Origin: an uncultured Eubacteriales bacterium
GTDB taxonomy: Bacteria; Bacillota; Clostridia; Oscillospirales; CAG-272
Length of the DNA: 64,000 bases
Direction of reading: 5' to 3'
NCBI GenBank assembly: GCA_934432725.1
Contig: CAKRZE010000001.1
Coordinates: 62,001-126,000 of the forward strand
Shown: piece by piece, positions 61,162-64,000 of the stretch
Numbering within the stretch: the stretch's first letter is position 1
Layout of the letters: the number at the start of each line of letters is the position of its first letter
Position numbers and translations under genes: made by a program
Notes under the pieces: generated by a model
The model's database searches: none
Seen by the model: the letters and a program-made list of their open reading frames with translations, nothing else
Told to the model about the DNA's origin: nothing

Positions 61162-61543
61162 ATGAATGATTCCCCCCGTGTCCCGATGCCGCCTCCATGC
61201 AGTCAACGGCAAGGATATCTCCGCCAAACCTCATCCCGAATTCCAAAATACAACAAAAGCCTGCTCTGCCTCTGTCGGAAAATCTCCGGACAGGGGCAAA
61301 CAGGCTTTTTTGAAGAGCACATACCAAAGCAGCACAATATATTCGGTTTCAAGACAAGGCATTGCAGAGCAGATGAATCCTCACCTGTCTTTTCTGAAGC
61401 GGCAAATGCCGATATAAAAAACGAACGGAAAGTCTAATGCCGCAAAATACCGTTTTCTGTCATCCGCTTGCGGATGGGGATACAACAGTGTCTGCAGATG
61501 GTATTGATCATCGCATGGTTCTTTAAAACGGCATTCGCCATCC
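61162..61543. other. Non-coding interval between convergent EamA and rsmI genes
   Basis: Holds the EamA terminator. A weak AACGG...CCGTT pairing near 61423-61475 with a leftward T-run might end the rsmI transcript. Nothing else is seen. Confidence 0.4.
61258..61312 (+). terminator. Terminator of the EamA gene
   Basis: AGCCTG (61258-61263) pairs with CAGGCT (61301-61306) enclosing an inner GCCTCTGTC/GACAGGGGC hairpin, followed by six T. Confidence 0.8.
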
Positions 61544-62395
61544 TTACAAAAGGGCTTTGTACAGCTCGCTTTTCGCAATCCCGCGATCCTTGGCAGCCGC
61601 TTTGATCGCATCCATCTTTTTCATCCCCTGTCCGATGTAAAACCGGACATGCTCCTCCGCACTCATTTCAGCCCAGAAGGTCTGATCCGGCGTTTCTACA
61701 AAGCCTTCCACGACCAGAACATATTCTCCGCGCGGCTTTTGCTCCCGATAAAACGCCAGTGCGGAATCGATGTCAGTCCGGATCACCTCTTCATTCAGCT
61801 TTGTCAGCTCCCGGCAAAGTGCAATGCGGCGGTCTCCGCCAAGTGCGTCCCGCATCAGGGTAAGCGTATCCGTCAGACGGTGCGGAGCCTCATAAAAAAT
61901 ATGTGTCCGGACATCGCGCCGGATTCGCTCCAGCGTCTGCCTTCTGTCAGAAACACGTCCCTCCAGAAAGCCCTCAAAGCAGAACCTTCTTGTATCAAGA
62001 CCGGAAAGCGTCAATGCCGTAATTGCGGCACAGCAGCCGGGAACAGAGGTGACAGGGATCCCGGCAGCAATACACTCTCCGACAAGCTCCTCTCCCGGGT
62101 CGGAAATTGCCGGGGTTCCGGCATCCGTCACAAGGGCGCAGGATTCTCCTGCCAGAAGGCGCTTCAGGATGGCTTCGCTTGCCTCATGGCGGTTATGATC
62201 GTGATAGGGGATCATCGACTGCACAATCCCCATAGTTGAAAGCAGCCGCGCTGCCACACGGGTATCCTCTGCGGCAATAAAATTGACCTCCGTTAAAATC
62301 TTAACGGCACGCGCCGAAAGATCGGAAAGATTGCCGATCGGCGTTGCAACGAGGTACAGCGTACCTTCCTCAACCCTGTTCTTTTCATCTGTCAT
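61544..62395 (-). CDS. rsmI: 16S rRNA (cytidine1402-2'-O)-methyltransferase
   Basis: SAM-dependent tetrapyrrole-methylase-fold enzyme that modifies C1402 of the ribosomal decoding centre. The ATG at 62395 begins MTDEKNRVEEGTLYLVATPIGNLSD, matching the family N-terminus; a longer frame to 62452 lies within the upstream gene. Signatures are LVATPIGNLSDLSARAV, AAEDTRVAARLL, VTDAGTPAISDPGEELV and FYEAPHRL. 283 residues is normal. It overlaps the upstream methyltransferase gene by 11 bp, the same pairing as yabB and rsmI in Bacillus. Confidence 0.94.
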   Translation of the reverse strand: MTDEKNRVEEGTLYLVATPIGNLSDLSARAVKILTEVNFIAAEDTRVAARLLSTMGIVQSMIPYHDHNRHEASEAILKRLLAGESCALVTDAGTPAISDPGEELVGECIAAGIPVTSVPGCCAAITALTLSGLDTRRFCFEGFLEGRVSDRRQTLERIRRDVRTHIFYEAPHRLTDTLTLMRDALGGDRRIALCRELTKLNEEVIRTDIDSALAFYREQKPRGEYVLVVEGFVETPDQTFWAEMSAEEHVRFYIGQGMKKMDAIKAAAKDRGIAKSELYKALL

Positions 62396-63110
62396 AAAAA
62401 TCACCGTCTCGATAAATTTTTTGAATATCCTCCGTGTCCTGACCGTCTCCATCCGTAAGGATCAGCGGGCGCAGCAGGCGAAGACCGCTTGACGCACCCT
62501 TTTTTGCCTCCAGAAGAACAAGACACGGCTCATGCCGGACCGTGGCGGAAACGAATACGGCGCGCTTCGGCTCCAATCCCGCCCCCCGCAGCGCTGCCAT
62601 AAGATCCGTAAGCCTGTCCGGACGATAGACGCAGTAAAACAGTCCGCCGTATTTCAGGCATGCCGATGCGGCGGAGCAGAACGCTTCAATTCCGCCCATC
62701 ACCTCATGGCGTGCGATGAATTTCACCTCAGCTTCATTGGGAAAACCTGAGTCCTGCTTCATATAGGGCGGATTTGTAAAAACGATATCCGTTTCCCCGC
62801 GGAAATCACGCAGGTCCATCGGGAGCACAGAAATCTTATCCTTCAATCCGTTGAGGGTTATATTTTTTTCGGCAATCGCAGCACAGGATTCCTGCACCTC
62901 CAGTGCCGTAATGTGCGCCAGCTTATTTCTTTTGGCAAGAAGCATGGAAATAATGCCGGACCCGGTCCCGAATTCCACCGCATGGCAGCGCGGAGCGCGG
63001 CGGACAAACGCAGCCAGCAGCAGTGCATCTGTTCCGAACAACAGTCCGTCCGGATGCTGCAAAAGCGAAAGCTGATCATTCACTTCAATCACATTGGCAT
63101 CGGCATTCAA
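62385..63110 (-). CDS. TrmN6-like (YabB-type) tRNA adenine-N6 methyltransferase
   Basis: A 241-residue Rossmann-fold methyltransferase. VEFGTGSGIISMLLAKR is the SAM-binding motif I, and VFTNPPYMK is the NPPY motif of N6-adenine methyltransferases. The opening LSLLQHPDGLLFGTDALLLAAF is characteristic of the tRNA1(Val) A37 N6-methyltransferase/YabB group. AAAGGAG lies upstream of the ATG. It is followed by rsmI with an 11-bp overlap, so both RNA modification enzymes are made together. The exact tRNA target in this organism is inferred from the family. Confidence 0.85.
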   Translation of the reverse strand: MNADANVIEVNDQLSLLQHPDGLLFGTDALLLAAFVRRAPRCHAVEFGTGSGIISMLLAKRNKLAHITALEVQESCAAIAEKNITLNGLKDKISVLPMDLRDFRGETDIVFTNPPYMKQDSGFPNEAEVKFIARHEVMGGIEAFCSAASACLKYGGLFYCVYRPDRLTDLMAALRGAGLEPKRAVFVSATVRHEPCLVLLEAKKGASSGLRLLRPLILTDGDGQDTEDIQKIYRDGDFYDR

Positions 63111-63416
63111 TGCGTTCTCCTTTCCCGGCTTCTTGCCGAATTTGTTTTCGTATAAAATGCAGGCAGGGAATATTTCGCGGATACGAGGAAAGCACGGCGG
63201 GGCTTCTCATGAAAAGCATATCCGAAAGCAATTGCGTTTAAGCATCGGATGCGGTCAGGTGCCGCGCAGGAGCGTTCAAAAGGGTCCATCGCCGATATGC
63301 CGCATATCCTGCGCCTGTTTTTGCACTGACCGTACCGATCCCCACACTATACGGCAGAATCCCGCAAACAACGCTCCGGTCTGCGGGTGTCTGTTTCCGG
63401 GCAAACTCCTTCCGGT
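63111..63416. other. Non-coding interval between murD and the methyltransferase gene
   Basis: About 300 bp. A TTATAC stretch near 63150 could be the -10 for the methyltransferase/rsmI pair; no -35 is evident. Confidence 0.35.
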
Positions 63417-64000
63417 TCACACAAAGGACTGAACCAGCTCCTTAAACGCCCTTCCGCGCACCTCAAAATTCGGAAACGCATCAAAGCTTGCACATGCAGG
63501 GGAGAGAAGAACCACATCGCCCGGAGCTGCAAGCTCCTTCGCGCGCAGCACGGCATCGCGCAGATCAGAGGCATTGACCAGAGCCGGAGCGTTTTCCCGA
63601 TAATCCGGACAGGAGGTGATTGCCTCTCTGATCTTTCCGGCGGTTGCGCCGGTCAGTATCACAGCCTTTGCCTTTTCGCAGACCGGCTTTCCGAGCGGAT
63701 CAAACGGAATGTGTTTGTCGTATCCGCCCATGATCACAATCACCTTCTGACGGAAAGCGGAAAGAGCCGCAATCGTGCGCGTCGGACTGGAATCAATGGA
63801 GCTGTTATAATACCGGACGCCGTCAAATTCACGTACAAGCTCACACCGATGCTCCACGCCGCCGAAGGTTTCGGCAAGACGGGCAATGATCTCTTTTCCG
63901 ACAAGCGGATATACCGCCGCGGTCATCGCCATATAATTTTCGATGTTATGGTGACCGGGAAGAAGCACCTTCTCGGTTTCAAAAATCTTTTCGTCTCCGT
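63417..64000 (-). CDS. murD: UDP-N-acetylmuramoyl-L-alanine--D-glutamate ligase, C-terminal part
   Basis: The frame is open to the right edge, so only about the last 194 residues are here. MurD adds D-Glu to UDP-MurNAc-L-Ala in peptidoglycan synthesis. LLPGHHNIENYMAMTAA is the Mur-ligase block linking the central ATPase and C-terminal domains; VEHRCELVREFDGVRYYNSSIDSSPTRTIAAL contains the MurD pattern with Ser where NDSKATN is usual; VIVIMGGYDKHIPFDPL and VVLLSPACASFDAFPNFEVRGRAFKELV complete the C-terminal domain. NSSIDSS in place of N-D-S-K-A-T-N is a noticeable variant of the motif that holds the substrate. Confidence 0.9.
   Translation of the reverse strand, partial: GDEKIFETEKVLLPGHHNIENYMAMTAAVYPLVGKEIIARLAETFGGVEHRCELVREFDGVRYYNSSIDSSPTRTIAALSAFRQKVIVIMGGYDKHIPFDPLGKPVCEKAKAVILTGATAGKIREAITSCPDYRENAPALVNASDLRDAVLRAKELAAPGDVVLLSPACASFDAFPNFEVRGRAFKELVQSFV

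Noticed and set aside
1..64000. tRNA, rRNA, tmRNA, RNase P RNA, insertion sequence or prophage genes
   Set aside because: No T-arm-like GTTCGAATC motifs, rRNA-like blocks, transposase or phage structural proteins were recognised on either strand.

Overview
The window looks like chromosomal DNA from an anaerobic, spore-forming clostridium (Firmicutes, Clostridia; probably an Oscillospiraceae- or Christensenellales-like gut lineage). The evidence is a SCIFF ranthipeptide pair, an anaerobic class III ribonucleotide reductase with its activase, a NAD-linked trimeric [FeFe]-hydrogenase, SpoIVB and a LysM-GH18 spore-cortex-type hydrolase, AGGAGG-type ribosome sites and clean TTGACA-17-TATAAT promoters. 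I see no rRNA, tRNA, insertion sequence, prophage or CRISPR array. The species cannot be named from the sequence.

Layout. 1-5.8 kb: the end of a CvpA-like membrane protein gene, a ClpE-like double-AAA+ unfoldase with an N-terminal zinc finger, and, 17 bp downstream, a P-type-ATPase-shaped protein that has lost nearly all catalytic motifs. 6.4-12.8 kb: an S-layer-anchored protein, an RluA pseudouridine synthase overlapping a membrane HExxH protein, MurA and a HAD phosphatase. 13-20.3 kb: a large carbohydrate-binding-like lipoprotein, an Fe-S module (Rrf2 regulator, cysteine desulfurase, IscU) and a beta-propeller glycosidase-like lipoprotein. 20.8-29.8 kb: a heterodimeric ABC exporter, a LysR regulator and the HydCBA bifurcating-type hydrogenase. 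30-36 kb: a small membrane protein, SpoIVB, a dipeptidase and an MFS transporter. 36.4-42.6 kb: NrdG, a 25-bp tandem repeat, NrdD with a fused glutaredoxin-like domain, thioredoxin reductase and GlyA. 43-48.4 kb: the SCIFF precursor and its radical SAM maturase, the LysM-GH18 protein and a LarA-like enzyme. 49-54.8 kb: a GH36 alpha-galactosidase lipoprotein, Lnt with a large insertion, and a second RluA-family enzyme. 55.7-64 kb: a DUF4358-like lipoprotein, a second heterodimeric ABC exporter, an EamA transporter, RsmI, a TrmN6-like methyltransferase and the 3' part of murD.

How genes fit together. HydCBA would couple NADH and ferredoxin oxidation to H2 formation. NrdG, NrdD-Grx and TrxB look like a self-contained NADPH-fed dNTP synthesis unit. 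Rrf2 probably represses iscS-iscU through a dyad lying on the -35 box. The GH36 and beta-propeller lipoproteins fit a gut glycan-scavenging life. Lnt suggests that some lipoproteins are N-acylated.

The strongest candidate for something undescribed is the ClpE-like/pseudo-P-type-ATPase pair. Next come the NrdD-glutaredoxin fusion with the repeat array in front of it, the Lnt insertion, and several regulatory features: the Rrf2 dyad, three back-to-back hairpins, and a strong promoter antisense to a lipoprotein gene. Intergenic regions are unusually long (often 300-1000 bp) and mostly carry only promoters and terminators.
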